From Bacteroidia bacterium (GTDB lineage Bacteria; Bacteroidota; Bacteroidia; UKL13-3): a stretch of DNA of 34,118 bases. Of the stretch, positions 9,169 through 17,078 are shown one piece after another; within the stretch, counting starts at the first letter, position 1; each line of letters opens with the position of its first letter. A model generated the notes under the pieces. It saw nothing but the letters and a program-made list of their open reading frames with translations. It was not told where the DNA came from and made no database searches. Position numbers and translations under genes: made by a program. The stretch lies in assembly GCA_025454975.1 (NCBI GenBank), contig JALONK010000033.1, positions 1-34,118 on the forward strand, written 5' to 3'.

Positions 9169-9649
9169 GCCATTCTTTTGTAATAAGTTCTACAACTTGG
9201 GTAAGATATAATTCATCTGTCTGGTCGAAACTATTGAGGTGTTCACTGTCAATATCCAATACTGCCAAAACGTTGTTGTTTTTGATTAATGGCAACACAA
9301 TTTCGCTATTACTTAACGAACTGCAAGCTATATGACCTGGAAACTCATGAACATTGGGTACGATTATAGTTTTCGACTGTTTCCATGAAGTTCCACACAC
9401 GCCTTTCCCGTAAGCGATGCGTGTACATGCAACGGGTCCTTGAAACGGACCTAATACCAATTGGTTATTTTTAACTATATAGAAGCCAACCCATAACCAA
9501 TTGAATGCTTCTTTCAATACAGCGGCCGTGTTGGCCATATTTGCGATGATATCTGGCTCACCTTTCAGAAGTGCGTCGAGTTGTGGGATTAGCGACAGGT
9601 ATATTTGTTTCTTGTCGCTTGTATGAGGTATGTTAATTGATTCAGCCAT
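9158..9649 (-). CDS. msrC: Free methionine-(R)-sulfoxide reductase (GAF domain, fRMsr)
   Basis: 163 residues forming a single GAF domain. fRMsr reduces free L-methionine-(R)-sulfoxide in the cytoplasm using thioredoxin. The three family cysteines are present: C75 (GPVAC), C85 (GKGVCG) and C109 (FPGHIAC). The surrounding LVLGPFQG and SNSEIVLPL segments closely match E. coli MsrC (YebR). The ATG at 9649 gives the family's usual length. The 3' end overlaps the MFS transporter gene by 11 bases, suggesting coupled expression. I saw no clear promoter in 9650-9706. Confidence 0.93.
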   Translation of the reverse strand: MAESINIPHTSDKKQIYLSLIPQLDALLKGEPDIIANMANTAAVLKEAFNWLWVGFYIVKNNQLVLGPFQGPVACTRIAYGKGVCGTSWKQSKTIIVPNVHEFPGHIACSSLSNSEIVLPLIKNNNVLAVLDIDSEHLNSFDQTDELYLTQVVELITKEWHEG

Positions 9650-9706
9650 TTAATTTGATTAACAATACTAAACAATTCTTCGGAATAATAACAGAAGGCA
9701 ATAGGC

Positions 9707-9735
9707 ATAAAAAAAGCCACCTCAAGGGCGGCTTT
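9707..9735 (-). terminator. Terminator after the small lipoprotein gene
   Basis: AAAGCCACC (9713-9721) pairs with GGCGGCTTT (9727-9735) with one mismatch and a 5-base loop. Read on the minus strand, the stem is followed by seven T (complement of 9707-9713). It probably ends the tRNA-Gly/tRNA-Leu/lipoprotein transcript before the reductase gene. Confidence 0.75.
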
Positions 9736-9754
9736 ATATACTTTTTAAATTGAT

Positions 9755-9970
9755 TTATTTTTTTGTAGTGTCAACAGCTAAGGTATCAATAGCCACTGAT
9801 TTTCCTGATTCTGCTTTTGTGCCGTATTCACCTGCGCGATTAATTGAATAATCAGCTTTATCTCCTTTGTAAAGCTCGTTACGTTCAAGTGTTTCTTTTG
9901 CTTCGTCTTGTCCGTAATGACAAGCAGCAAGGGCAAAAGTACAAGCGACAACAATTAACAATTTTTTCAT
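9755..9970 (-). CDS. Small predicted lipoprotein
   Basis: 71 residues starting MKKLLIVVACTFALAACHYG. The hydrophobic stretch ends in a lipobox (LAAC, C17), predicting signal peptidase II cleavage and a lipid-anchored mature peptide of about 55 residues. The mature part is hydrophilic (DEAKETLERNELYKGDKADY) and ends IDTLAVDTTKK. No function can be assigned. The frame stays open upstream through both tRNA genes to 10168, but that extension translates tRNA sequence and is spurious. The ATG at 9970 gives the proper signal peptide. It lies 23 bases downstream of tRNA-Leu with little room for its own promoter. An AT-rich inverted repeat (GATTTT...AAAATC, 9971-9990) occupies that gap. Confidence 0.8.
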   Translation of the reverse strand: MKKLLIVVACTFALAACHYGQDEAKETLERNELYKGDKADYSINRAGEYGTKAESGKSVAIDTLAVDTTKK

Positions 9971-9993
9971 GATTTTAAAATTAAAAAATCCGG

Positions 9994-10078
9994 TACCCGA
10001 GGCGGGACTTGAACCCGCACGACTGTTGAGGTCACAGGATTTTAAGTCCTGCGTGTCTACCAATTCCACCACCCGGGT
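9994..10078 (-). tRNA. tRNA-Leu (UAA)
   Basis: An 85-base cloverleaf on the minus strand. The acceptor ACCCGGG pairs with CTCGGGT (one G-U), discriminator A. The anticodon arm is CAGGA-CTTAAAA-TCCTG with anticodon UAA, there is a long class II variable arm, and the T arm is GCGGG-TTCAAGT-CCCGC. The 3' CCA is not encoded; the genomic bases after the discriminator are CCG. Confidence 0.95.
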
Positions 10079-10100
10079 ATAAAGAACGATTAAAAAATTA

Positions 10101-10125
10101 GGGTCGAATATTTCAACCCTTTTTT
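10101..10125. terminator. Hairpin between the two tRNA genes
   Basis: GGGTCGAA (10101-10108) and TTTCAACCC (ending 10119) form an 8-bp stem with one G-T pair and a 3-base loop. T6 follows on the plus strand and TAATTTTTT on the minus strand. In the direction of tRNA transcription (minus) it could be an intrinsic terminator after tRNA-Gly or a processing structure in a two-tRNA precursor. Confidence 0.45.
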
Positions 10126-10126
10126 G

Positions 10127-10199
10127 AGCGAGAGACGAGGTTCGAACTCGCGACCTCAACCTTGGCAAGGTTGCGCTCTACCAACTGAGCTACTCTCGC
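10127..10199 (-). tRNA. tRNA-Gly (GCC)
   Basis: A 73-base cloverleaf on the minus strand. The acceptor GCGAGAG pairs with CTCTCGC, discriminator T. The D arm is AGCTCAGTTGGTAGAGC, the anticodon arm CAACC-TTGCCAA-GGTTG with anticodon GCC, and the T arm is GCGAG-TTCGAAC-CTCGT (last pair G-U). CCA is not encoded. It is the first gene behind the promoter at 10230-10259. Confidence 0.95.
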
Positions 10200-10229
10200 A
10201 TTTTATTAATTTTTACAATTAACGAGGTG

Positions 10230-10259
10230 CAAATATAGGCATATTTTCAATTGTGCAAA
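10230..10259 (-). promoter_or_regulatory. Bacteroidota-type promoter for the tRNA-Gly/tRNA-Leu unit
   Basis: On the minus strand TTTG (10259-10256) is followed after 18 bases by TATATTTG (10237-10230). This is the Bacteroidota primary sigma pattern TTTG-N(18-21)-TANNTTTG. Transcription should start near 10223, about 24 bases before the 5' end of tRNA-Gly. It is the clearest promoter in the window. Confidence 0.75.
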
Positions 10260-10296
10260 TAATTCATAAAAAAAAACATCTTGTCAAATTCTTTAA

Positions 10297-10310
10297 CCTT
10301 GAAATCAAGG
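10297..10310 (-). terminator. Weak hairpin after the hybrid kinase gene
   Basis: CCTTG-AAAT-CAAGG is a short perfect stem located 10 bases past the kinase stop codon. On the minus strand it is followed by TTAAAGAATTTG, a poor U tract, so it is at best a weak terminator. Confidence 0.3.
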
Positions 10311-10319
10311 CATTTATTT

Positions 10320-13300
10320 TTATAAAGCTTTTTGTTTAATACTGTCTGACCATTTCATCAAACAAGCTTTTATTTCATCAAGATTAATAGGTTTTGCTAG
10401 CACGTCGGCCATTCCGGCTTCTTTATAAATAGCAATTTCATGTGCTACAACACTAGCTGTTACGGCAATTATAACAGGGGCTCTTTCTCCCATTACTGCC
10501 CTGATATTTTTGGTTGCTTCAACTCCATCCATTTCCGGCATGTGAATATCCATAAAAATGATATCATACGGCCTTCTTCCCACCTCCCAAAATGCTTCTT
10601 TACCGTTGTTGGCAATTTTAACCTCATAACCCATATTTTGAAACATTTTAGTTATGATTTTTTGATTAATCAAATGATCCTCTGCAACTAAAATTCGTAA
10701 TGGAAACTTTTCTGCTAAAGGTTTTTCAGGTTCCGGAATAAATTCTTTTTGCGTTAACTGGTTATTATTAATTATTGTTGATTCTAATAATTTATGAATT
10801 TTAGCCTTACTAATTGGCTTTGGAAAAACCAGGTCAATTAGTACATCATCAATTTTTTTAGGAGCAAACAAAACAGTTTTTATTTGATTGTTACTAAAGG
10901 TTTTTGTTTCACCTACCATTGGCAAATAGTCAGTTATTAATATGTCAATATTGTAACTTTTTAAATAATTGGATAACTCATTAACACTTGGCAATTTTAT
11001 TACCCTGATATTAAAATGGTCTAAGTAATCAACACAACTCTTGCTTACCATAAGGTTGTTAAAATATACTAACACACTATGGTTATAACTGGTTCTGCTA
11101 ACATCTTTTAAGCTAATGGCAGCACTATGGGTATCAATAGTAAAAGTGAAATTCGACCCTTCACCCACTTTACTTGTAACTTTTATATCGCCACCCATCA
11201 ATTCTATTAAGTTTTTACAAATGGTTAATCCAAGGCCTGTGCCACCAAATTTACGTGATATGGAACTGTCGGCTTGGGTAAACAATTCGAAAATCCTCTT
11301 TTGCTTTTCGTTTTCAATGCCAATTCCGGTATCTGATACTTGAAATTGTAGTTGAATTTGATCCTGAACCGGACGAACTAATTTTACTTGTAAACTTATA
11401 TGCCCTCGAGGTGTGAATTTAACAGCATTGTTTAACAAATTAAACAACACTTGTTTTAACCTCGTTTGATCAATATTTACGTATTCAGGAATATCTTTAT
11501 CAATAAAGCTTACCAACTCAATATTTTTTTCTGTGGCCTTAATCACAAATAATTCCAAGCAAGAATCTATTAACTTATTCAGGTTTGTTTTTTCGTAAAA
11601 CAGTTCAAGTTTACCTGAATCAATTTTTGAGTAATCTAATATATCATTGATTACTTGAATAAGGTTGTCAGACGAATATTTAATAATTTCCACATAATTT
11701 CTTTGTTCCTCATTAAGCGAAGTATTTTCAAGCATACTTACCATGCCCACCATACCATTCATTGGTGTTCTAATTTCGTGGCTCATGGTTGCCAAAAACT
11801 CTGATTTTGTATTGGCATTTTTCTCGGCAAAGATTTTTGCTTCGGCTAGCTCCTTATTTTTATCCTCTAATTCAAGCGTCCTCTTTTTTACTTCACGTTC
11901 CAATTTTTCCGTTAATGCTTTCATGCTTCTCGTACGGAGATAATAAATCAGATAACCTATCAGTCCGATAAATGCGATAATATAAATAATAAACCAAGTG
12001 GTTAGCCAAAATGGAGGAATGATTTTAATTTTGATGCTTCCACCTTTATTGTTCCAAATACCATCTGAATTGGTTGCTATAACCTTTAATATATATTCAC
12101 CCGGATCAAGGTTGGTGAAGGTTATTGAATTTTTATTCCCTAACTGTATAAACTGATTGTTAAACCCATACAATTTGTAAGCATAATTGATTCGTTTAGT
12201 AGCGAGATAGTCAGAAGCAAAAAATGAAATAGTGAGTACATTATCGCTGTAAGGAATTTCAACCATCTCACATTCGTTTAAGTTGCCTAGGTATGTTAAA
12301 GAATTATTGAATACTTTTAAATCGGTGAATGAAATGGTAGGTAAAGTATTATTATTTTTAAGTTTATTTGGATCGAAATAACTAAATCCATTAATGCCGC
12401 CGAAATAAATAATACCGTTTTCATCTTGGAACGAACTGTTGTTATTGAATTCATTGCCTTGAAGTCCATCATAATAATTATATAATGCAACAGTATTATC
12501 AATTGAATTAATGCGGATTAAACCATTGTTAGAACTTACCCAAATATTATTATCTTTTGATTTTATAGCATTATAAACTACATCGTTCGGAAGGCCGTTT
12601 TCTGTATCGAATACATGTAATTTTTTAAATGTAATTTTACCTTTGTCGTCAACCAATTCACCTTTTATTAATCCACTTCCTTTGGTACATACCCATAAAG
12701 TTGATTGGTCAATTAATACTGAACTAACTGACGGTTCATTATACTCCGACAAGAGTAATGGAATAGGTAAGATTTGATTGTCTGTTGAATAGTATAAGTA
12801 TAAACCTTTATTTGAAGATAATATCAACCCATTTTTGTATTCATCAATATCGTAAACATTTAGGTGGTCGCTAGCCAAGTATGGTTGATACTTAGATATT
12901 ATAGAAAAGGATTTATCATTATATTCAAATAATCCAAAGTTAGTTCCAAGCCAAATACGTTGGTCCGACGATTGATAAATTTTGAAAGTATTATTAGGCC
13001 TTATGCTTGTTATATTCGGGCTTCTAAAAACGTCACTAGCCTTATCATAATACAATAAACCTTCGCCTTCTGTGCCTATAAATAATTTTTGATCTTTAGG
13101 ATTTTGCCAAATATCATAAACTGCATTCGTTGTTAAACCTTTTTTACCATACTCAAAGCTGTTAAAGTTTTTAATTAACCCGGTTTTAAGGCTAAATAAA
13201 TCTAACCCTGAATAAGAGCCAATCCATAATTGATCGGTAGTTCCTACCACTCTTGTCATTTTTCGTATACTTCTACCCGAAATTTGAATACTTGCATTTG

Positions 13301-14330
13301 GGTCGTTATTGATGGTAGTGAATTTTGTATTGTAAGGCGAGAAATATTCAAGTCCATGCCCATTGGTACCAAACCAAATCAGCCCTGATTTATCTTCAAA
13401 CGAACAGTTAACATTGGTTAAACTGATATCATTTATTTTAACATATCCTTTAGCAAACCAAGTGTAAGAGTTTTGTAATGGGTTAAACTTAATGAGGCCG
13501 GCATAATAAGAACTAATCCAAATCTGGTTTTTACTGTCGAGCATCAAATGGGTTACATTTAATTTATCATTCGGATTGCCTGATAGTAATTGTTCAGTGA
13601 AAATTTCGCTGCCTTTTCGTTTAACAAATAAACCATTATCGGTACCCAGCCACACATTTCCAATTGGGTCAATTGTTACTGAATTAAACCCTTTAAGTGT
13701 TTTTTTGGTATCAAACTGTTGTTTAATTATTTTCCTGTTTTTTAGTTCGAAAACTCCACTGTGGTTGCGGGTAAACCATACGCTCTGGCTATTTTTTACA
13801 AACAGTGTTCGAATGCTTTGGTCTTTACTATCTTCTGTTTTTAAAAGTTGAGTTACCTTAAAGTCGTTAGAAATGGTATGTAAACCTTTTTCGGTAATTA
13901 CCCAAAGCAGTTTGTTCTCATCTAACTTCATCGAGTTAATGAGTTGACCGGAAAGGTTGCTGTTTTTTTCATGAATTCGCCTCACCACTTTGAATGATTT
14001 AAGGCTAAACACATCAATACCGTTATTGCGAGTCCCTATTAACAATGTTGTATCGTTATACAATAGCAGGCTTAAAATGGAAACATCACTTAAACCATCT
14101 TTTTTTCTATATACTTTAAACTCGTACCCATCATATTTATTCAAGCCATCGTTTGTGGCAATCCATAAAAAACCATACTTATCTTGAACAATGGCGTTAA
14201 CTACACTTTGGGATAATCCGTCTTCAATACTTAAGCTTTTAAATGAGCCTCTGTTTTGCTGAGCATGTAGGTAAGTTAAGCAATTAAAAAATATTAAAAA
14301 TATTAAATATTTACGAGGTGTGTTAAACAT
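10320..14330 (-). CDS. Hybrid two-component sensor histidine kinase with periplasmic beta-propeller and two receiver domains
   Basis: 1336 residues from the ATG at 14330; the longer frame begins with TTG at 14342 and adds four residues before the signal peptide. Order of parts: signal peptide (MFNTPRKYLIFLIFFNCLTY, cleaved after LHAQ); two-component-regulator propeller repeats to about residue 690 (recurrent IWFGTNGHG, VWLGTDNGLF, GLFEYND); a Y_Y_Y domain at about 710-770; a membrane segment at about 773-798; a coiled coil; HisKA with phospho-acceptor H851 (MSHEIRTPMNG); HATPase_c (NLLNNAVKFT, DTGIGI, GGTGLGLTICKNL); a receiver-like domain with D1134 but without the N-terminal acidic pair; and a complete receiver (LVAEDHLIN, D1261 in FMDIHMPEMDG, LAKPIN). 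It lacks the AraC-type DNA-binding domain common in Bacteroidota hybrids, so the output must go through a partner. It sits 21 bases downstream of mutS. The ligand is unknown. Confidence 0.93.
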   Translation of the reverse strand: MFNTPRKYLIFLIFFNCLTYLHAQQNRGSFKSLSIEDGLSQSVVNAIVQDKYGFLWIATNDGLNKYDGYEFKVYRKKDGLSDVSILSLLLYNDTTLLIGTRNNGIDVFSLKSFKVVRRIHEKNSNLSGQLINSMKLDENKLLWVITEKGLHTISNDFKVTQLLKTEDSKDQSIRTLFVKNSQSVWFTRNHSGVFELKNRKIIKQQFDTKKTLKGFNSVTIDPIGNVWLGTDNGLFVKRKGSEIFTEQLLSGNPNDKLNVTHLMLDSKNQIWISSYYAGLIKFNPLQNSYTWFAKGYVKINDISLTNVNCSFEDKSGLIWFGTNGHGLEYFSPYNTKFTTINNDPNASIQISGRSIRKMTRVVGTTDQLWIGSYSGLDLFSLKTGLIKNFNSFEYGKKGLTTNAVYDIWQNPKDQKLFIGTEGEGLLYYDKASDVFRSPNITSIRPNNTFKIYQSSDQRIWLGTNFGLFEYNDKSFSIISKYQPYLASDHLNVYDIDEYKNGLILSSNKGLYLYYSTDNQILPIPLLLSEYNEPSVSSVLIDQSTLWVCTKGSGLIKGELVDDKGKITFKKLHVFDTENGLPNDVVYNAIKSKDNNIWVSSNNGLIRINSIDNTVALYNYYDGLQGNEFNNNSSFQDENGIIYFGGINGFSYFDPNKLKNNNTLPTISFTDLKVFNNSLTYLGNLNECEMVEIPYSDNVLTISFFASDYLATKRINYAYKLYGFNNQFIQLGNKNSITFTNLDPGEYILKVIATNSDGIWNNKGGSIKIKIIPPFWLTTWFIIYIIAFIGLIGYLIYYLRTRSMKALTEKLEREVKKRTLELEDKNKELAEAKIFAEKNANTKSEFLATMSHEIRTPMNGMVGMVSMLENTSLNEEQRNYVEIIKYSSDNLIQVINDILDYSKIDSGKLELFYEKTNLNKLIDSCLELFVIKATEKNIELVSFIDKDIPEYVNIDQTRLKQVLFNLLNNAVKFTPRGHISLQVKLVRPVQDQIQLQFQVSDTGIGIENEKQKRIFELFTQADSSISRKFGGTGLGLTICKNLIELMGGDIKVTSKVGEGSNFTFTIDTHSAAISLKDVSRTSYNHSVLVYFNNLMVSKSCVDYLDHFNIRVIKLPSVNELSNYLKSYNIDILITDYLPMVGETKTFSNNQIKTVLFAPKKIDDVLIDLVFPKPISKAKIHKLLESTIINNNQLTQKEFIPEPEKPLAEKFPLRILVAEDHLINQKIITKMFQNMGYEVKIANNGKEAFWEVGRRPYDIIFMDIHMPEMDGVEATKNIRAVMGERAPVIIAVTASVVAHEIAIYKEAGMADVLAKPINLDEIKACLMKWSDSIKQKAL

Positions 14331-14351
14331 AGACAGTGCCAATATACACGA

Positions 14352-16949
14352 TTATTTTAGTTTTCGAATGATTTCGTGTAATTTCATTAATGCCTCAACA
14401 GGTGTGATAGTATTAATATCTAATTCTTTTAAATCAGCCTTTATTTCCGTCATTAATGGGTCATTCATCTCAAACATTGCCAATTGTAATGGCTGTGATG
14501 TTGGCAACGATTTTTGTTTAACTCCTGTACCACGTTGTTTTTCCAATTCTGCTAAAATATGATTGGCTCTTTGAACAACCAATTGAGGTACTCCGGCCAT
14601 TTTCGCTACATGAATACCAAAGCTATGTTCGCTTCCTCCTTTAGCTAATGTACGCAGGAAAATAATTTTTTGTCCACTTTCTTTAATTTGAATATGATAA
14701 TTATGAATATTGGAAAATTGCGATTCCAGTTCATTTAATTCGTGATAGTGTGTTGCAAATAACGTTCTTGGGGCGGAAGGATGTTTTGCTAAAAACTCGG
14801 CAATGGCCCATGCAATTGATACTCCATCATAAGTGCTCGTGCCTCTTCCAATTTCATCTAAAAGCACTAAACTGTTTTCTGAAATGTTGTTGAGAATGCT
14901 TGCTGTTTCTGTCATCTCAACCATAAATGTACTTTCACCCGAACTTAGGTTATCGCTGGCGCCAACCCTTGTAAAAATTTTATCGGTAATGCTTACAGAT
15001 GCTGCTGTAGCAGGAACAAAACATCCGATTTGAGCCAATATGGTAATTAATGCACATTGACGCAGTATTGCTGATTTACCTGCCATATTAGGACCTGTTA
15101 GAATGATTATTTGATTTTCGTTTTTATCCAATAAAATATCGTTTGGAATATAGGGTTCTCCGGGTGGTAATTGCTTTTCAATCACCGGGTGTCGTCCTGC
15201 GGTAATAAACAATCTGCCATCTGTTGTAAGCTCAGGTCGGGTGTACTTATTAAGCATTGATAGCCTTGCAAATGATACTAAACAATCAATTTTACCGATT
15301 GCCAAAGCATTTTGCTGTAAAATTTGCACGTATTCTCCTAATTCAGTAATCAGGTTTTGGTAAAGTAGTTCCTCAATAGCTGCAATTTTTTCTTCTGCAC
15401 CTAAGATTTGATCTTCATACGTTTTAAGTTCTTGGGTGATATACCTTTCGGCATTGGTAAGGGTTTGTTTTCTAATCCACTCGGGTGGTACCTTGTTTTT
15501 ATGCGTATTGGTTACTTCAAGGTAATAACCGAAAACGTTATTAAATGCTATTTTAAGCGATGGAATTCCGGTACGTTCTTGTTCTTTTTGCTGAATATTT
15601 AATAAGTAGTCTTTACCATTAAACGCAATTTTACGGAGGTTATCTAATTCTGTATGTATGTTGTCATTAATAATGTCGCCTCGATTTGCTAATAACGGAG
15701 GGTCGGGTTTAATTGTTGAGGTAATTTTTTGAGTAACCCAAGAACAATCTTGTAGTAAGTTTCCAAGGTTAGTTAATGAAGCATCATTTGAATTAATCAG
15801 TTGTTGCTTTATAGGTTCTATTTGTTTTAAAGATTTGTTCAGTTGCCATAATTCTCGGGGATTAATTCGGCGCATAGCCAATTTAGATACCATTCGCTCT
15901 AAATCACCAACAGGTTTAAGTTCATTCGTGATGAAGTTACACAGTTGTTCATCGGTTGTAAATGCACTTACACTATTATGCCTTTCATTGATTAATTGAA
16001 TATCTTTGAGTGGCATCACCAACCAGCGTTTTAACAAACGCGCGCCCATTGGTGTAGTGGTTTTATCAATCACATCAACCAAGGCACTACCATTTTCGTT
16101 GGTTGAAGAGAGTAATTCAAGGTTCTTAATAGTAAAACGATCCAACCACATGTATCTGTCTTCATCTAATCTCGAAATGGTTTGGATATGGCCTAATTGC
16201 TGATGATGTGTTTCATTCAAATAATGCAAACAAACACCTGAGGTAATAATTGCCAGTTCCATTTCTTGTATACCAAATCCTTTAAGATTTACAGTTTCAA
16301 ACTTGGCTATTAATTTATCATAAGCATATTGATGAGCAAATACCCATTCATCCAACAAGTAAGTATAAAGTTTATCGCCAAAAATATCTTTGAATGTTTT
16401 TACTTGCTTCTTACTGATTAAAATTTCGGCAGGCTTTAGCCCCTGAATTAGTTTCTCGATATATGGAATGTTCCCTTGTCCGCATAAAAACTCACCTGTA
16501 CTAATGTCTACAAATGCAACACCTGCTTGTTCTTGATGAAAATAAACCGCACATAGATAGTTATTTGATTTATGTTCTAAAACCTTGTCATTATAAGAAA
16601 CGCCGGGCGTAACTAATTCAGTAACTCCTCTTTTAACTATTTTTTTTGTGAGCTTAGGGTCTTCCAACTGATCACATATTGCCACCCGTTCGCCTGCCCT
16701 CACAAGCTTTGGAAGGTAAGTGTCTAATGAATGATGAGGAAAACCGGCAAGTTCAACATGGGAGGCTGAACCATTGGCTCGTTTGGTTAATACAATCCCT
16801 AAAATATGAGCAGCTTTAACTGCATCTTCTCCAAATGTTTCATAAAAATCGCCTACCCTAAATAATAATATTGCGCCCGGATATTTTGATTTAATCTCAA
16901 AATATTGTTTCATTAATGGGGTTTCTTGAACAGTTTCTTTTTTTGCCAT
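14352..16949 (-). CDS. mutS: DNA mismatch repair protein MutS
   Basis: 865 residues from the ATG at 16949 (MAKKETVQETPLMKQYFEIK). A TTG 12 bases upstream would add MPLL and is less likely. MutS recognises mismatches and recruits MutL. Visible parts are the mismatch-binding FYE motif (F35-Y-E37 in GDFYETFGEDA), the connector and lever domains, and the ABC-type ATPase with Walker A GPNMAGKS (619-626), the STFMVEM loop, Walker B LLDEIGRGTSTYDG and the switch ATHYHEL. Length is typical of MutS1. Its stop lies 21 bases before the hybrid kinase start, so the two may share a transcript. The upstream gene on the same strand is separated by a strong terminator. Confidence 0.97.
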   Translation of the reverse strand: MAKKETVQETPLMKQYFEIKSKYPGAILLFRVGDFYETFGEDAVKAAHILGIVLTKRANGSASHVELAGFPHHSLDTYLPKLVRAGERVAICDQLEDPKLTKKIVKRGVTELVTPGVSYNDKVLEHKSNNYLCAVYFHQEQAGVAFVDISTGEFLCGQGNIPYIEKLIQGLKPAEILISKKQVKTFKDIFGDKLYTYLLDEWVFAHQYAYDKLIAKFETVNLKGFGIQEMELAIITSGVCLHYLNETHHQQLGHIQTISRLDEDRYMWLDRFTIKNLELLSSTNENGSALVDVIDKTTTPMGARLLKRWLVMPLKDIQLINERHNSVSAFTTDEQLCNFITNELKPVGDLERMVSKLAMRRINPRELWQLNKSLKQIEPIKQQLINSNDASLTNLGNLLQDCSWVTQKITSTIKPDPPLLANRGDIINDNIHTELDNLRKIAFNGKDYLLNIQQKEQERTGIPSLKIAFNNVFGYYLEVTNTHKNKVPPEWIRKQTLTNAERYITQELKTYEDQILGAEEKIAAIEELLYQNLITELGEYVQILQQNALAIGKIDCLVSFARLSMLNKYTRPELTTDGRLFITAGRHPVIEKQLPPGEPYIPNDILLDKNENQIIILTGPNMAGKSAILRQCALITILAQIGCFVPATAASVSITDKIFTRVGASDNLSSGESTFMVEMTETASILNNISENSLVLLDEIGRGTSTYDGVSIAWAIAEFLAKHPSAPRTLFATHYHELNELESQFSNIHNYHIQIKESGQKIIFLRTLAKGGSEHSFGIHVAKMAGVPQLVVQRANHILAELEKQRGTGVKQKSLPTSQPLQLAMFEMNDPLMTEIKADLKELDINTITPVEALMKLHEIIRKLK

Positions 16950-17048
16950 AAGCAAGGGCAAAATACATTCGACTGCCGGTTTACAGTAAACAATTTGTAA
17001 ACATGAAATCGTTTAAATTGCCCTATGTAGGCTTAACTTTTAATGCAT

Positions 17049-17077
17049 AAAAAAAGGCTGAAATCCAGCCTTTTTTT
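17049..17077 (-). terminator. Rho-independent terminator of the 17079-18473 gene
   Basis: AAAAAAAGGCTG (17049-17060) and CAGCCTTTTTTT (17066-17077) form a perfect 12-bp stem with a 5-base loop. A/T runs on both sides let it act in either direction. It begins one base after the stop codon of the SPOR-domain gene and isolates mutS from that gene. Confidence 0.88.
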
Positions 17078-17078
17078 A

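Noticed and set aside
9755-10168. A 137-codon minus-strand frame covering the lipoprotein and both tRNA genes
   Set aside because: The first 66 codons translate tRNA-Leu and most of tRNA-Gly antisense-free sequence. Only the part from the ATG at 9970 has a signal peptide and lipobox.
13600-14100. Possible fusion or frameshift inside the very long hybrid kinase gene
   Set aside because: The propeller repeats, Y_Y_Y, membrane, kinase and receiver parts are in one uninterrupted frame and in the usual order for the family.
16950-16961. TTG start adding MPLL to MutS; likewise the TTG at 14342 for the hybrid kinase
   Set aside because: Both have an in-frame ATG a few codons downstream that gives the standard N-terminus or signal peptide.
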